DNA of 7,174 bases from Lachnospiraceae bacterium (GTDB taxonomy: Bacteria; Bacillota; Clostridia; Lachnospirales; Lachnospiraceae), in the NCBI GenBank assembly GCA_024699395.1, contig JAILPU010000326.1, positions 1-7,174 of the forward strand, read 5' to 3'. A program made the translations under genes and the position numbers. Below the pieces are notes generated by a model. That model was not told the DNA's origin. It was given only the letters and a program-made list of their open reading frames with translations, and did no database searches. Every line of letters starts with the position of its first letter. The first letter of the stretch is position 1. Positions 6,325 to 7,174 of the stretch are shown one piece after another.

Positions 6325-6413
6325 ATGTTGTAACCACACATATTGTCATTATTTGGTTATAGGGTTGGAGAGTTTGTTGTGAGTGCCATTCTTATCATTA
6401 TAAATTGAATTAT

Positions 6414-6515
6414 GTCGGGGACGTCCGACCCTGAGCTACACATGAAATTGTAGGAGATTATGAAATTTGGTCTTGGAACCGAAAAAGTTTGCCGATATTG
6501 ACAGCGGTTCTGTCA
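6414..6515 (+). promoter_or_regulatory. Structured leader with mini-ORF upstream of the thioesterase gene
   Basis: Three inverted repeats are visible: GTCGG/CCGAC (6414-6418 with 6425-6429); GAACCG/CGGTTC (6476-6481 with 6505-6510); and TGACAG/CTGTCA (6499-6504 with 6510-6515, 5-nt loop). The last two share base 6510 and interlock, so they are largely exclusive. A 13-codon ORF (ATG 6460, TGA 6499-6501; MKFGLGTEKVCRY) begins 3 nt after AGGAG (6452-6456), a short spacing, and its stop codon is the first base triplet of the third hairpin. The layout resembles a translational attenuator, but no run of a regulatory codon or T-tract is present. Treat it as a candidate only. Confidence 0.3.
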
Positions 6516-6548
6516 TATGAAAAAAAGTGAGAAAGTAGGAACTTAGGT

Positions 6549-7174
6549 ATGGATGATAAAATATACGAATATGTGAAAAGAATTGGATTCAGTCAGTGCG
6601 ACAGCCGTAAAACCCTTACCCTCCCTTCTCTTGTGGATGATTTTCAGGACTGTTCCACATTTCAGTCGGAGGATCTGGGAGTGGGATATGATTTTCTGGA
6701 GGAAAATGATTATCTCTGGGTTATCAATTACTGGGAAATTGATATAGAAGCTCTCCCCAAGCTGTGCGACAGGGTGGCTGTGGGAACCTTTCCCCACGGG
6801 TTTAAAGTTTTTTTCGGATACAGGAATTTTTATTTAAAGGATGAAAAGGGAAATATGGCGGTAAAAGCCAATTCCATGTGGACTCTTATAAACAGAACCA
6901 CAGGGAAGCCTGACAGAATCCCCAAATATATAAGTGACGTATATGTCCTAAAAGAAAAACTTCCCATGACCTACGGTAACAGGAAGGTGGAGCTTTCAAA
7001 GGATAAGGTTTACACAGAAACAAATGCTACAGAAGTTACCATAAGAAATCTTCATTTGGACAGTAACGGTCATGTGAATAACGCCCAGTATATCAAGCTT
7101 GCCATGGACGCTTTGCCGGAGACTTTTAAGATAAAAAGGCTTCGCATCGAATACAGGATGCAGGCACTTTTGGG
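6549..7174 (+). CDS. Acyl-ACP thioesterase (FatA/FatB-like double hotdog), 3' end outside window
   Basis: Hydrolyses acyl-ACP to free fatty acid in the cytosol, ending or diverting fatty acid synthesis. 208 codons are present; bacterial family members are about 240-250 residues, so some 35-40 are missing beyond 7174. The ATG at 6549 has AGGA (6537-6540) 8 nt upstream. The first hotdog spans about residues 8-140. It includes VDDFQDCSTFQSEDLGVGYD (29-48), which matches the family's long helix region, then WVINYWEID, and AVKANSMWTLINRTTGKPDRIP with the typical substrate-side tryptophan. The second hotdog begins near 155 with LHLDSNGHVNNAQYIKLAMD. Its D171, N173 and H175 fit the catalytic Asp-Asn-His pattern of plant and bacterial acyl-ACP thioesterases. 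Chain-length preference cannot be told. It is 224 nt from the AEC carrier and has its own leader. Confidence 0.9.
   Translation, partial: MDDKIYEYVKRIGFSQCDSRKTLTLPSLVDDFQDCSTFQSEDLGVGYDFLEENDYLWVINYWEIDIEALPKLCDRVAVGTFPHGFKVFFGYRNFYLKDEKGNMAVKANSMWTLINRTTGKPDRIPKYISDVYVLKEKLPMTYGNRKVELSKDKVYTETNATEVTIRNLHLDSNGHVNNAQYIKLAMDALPETFKIKRLRIEYRMQALL

Noticed and set aside
6331..6359. TAACCA ... TGGTTA as terminator of the surE-carrier operon
   Set aside because: The arms are only 6 bp with a 17-nt loop, and no T-tract follows (TAGGGTTGG). At most it is a weak operator-like repeat.

Overview
The window looks like chromosomal DNA of a low-to-mid GC Firmicute. Clostridia, and probably Lachnospiraceae (Butyrivibrio/Roseburia-like), is my best guess. 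The evidence is AGGAG/GGAGG-type ribosome binding sites, consensus SigA-type promoters (one TTTACA-N17-TATAAT), U-tract hairpin terminators, and a gene set (Cache-type chemoreceptor, SurE, AEC carrier, bacterial acyl-ACP thioesterase) common in gut and rumen clostridia. The assignment rests on protein character only. I saw no transposase, integrase, tRNA, rRNA or CRISPR array.

Layout. (1) 1-1290 (+): 3' end of a methyl-accepting chemotaxis protein, entered in mid-gene, followed by a hairpin terminator. (2) 1291-1774: gene-free leader holding an anti-Shine-Dalgarno-like tract, the terminator, a good promoter, a tandem array of 26-bp units arranged as alternating 52-bp dimers, and a perfect inverted repeat just before the next RBS. 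(3) 1775-3496 (+): a polytopic membrane protein of GT-C glycosyltransferase type. (4) 3497-3975: gene-free, but with a near-consensus promoter placed directly in front of a long hairpin ending in U7 (a candidate small RNA of about 75 nt), the terminator of the opposing gene, and two 41-bp direct repeats that each contain an inverted repeat. (5) 3976-4575 (-): a ThrH-type HAD phosphatase/phosphotransferase with its own promoter and terminator. (6) 4688-6324 (+): surE and an AEC-family carrier, overlapping by 7 nt and probably translationally coupled. (7) 6325-6548: leader with a 13-codon mini-ORF and competing short inverted repeats. (8) 6549-7174 (+): acyl-ACP thioesterase, cut by the window end.

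The genes are mostly housekeeping or accessory metabolism: chemotaxis, cell-surface glycosylation, serine/homoserine phosphate chemistry, nucleotide dephosphorylation, organic anion or amino acid export, and fatty acid release. Only surE plus the carrier form an evident operon. I see no multi-gene undescribed system. The unusual content is in the intergenic DNA: the candidate small RNA, the dimeric minisatellite in a 5' leader, the twin hairpin repeats in the thrH 3' region, and the structured leader of the thioesterase gene.
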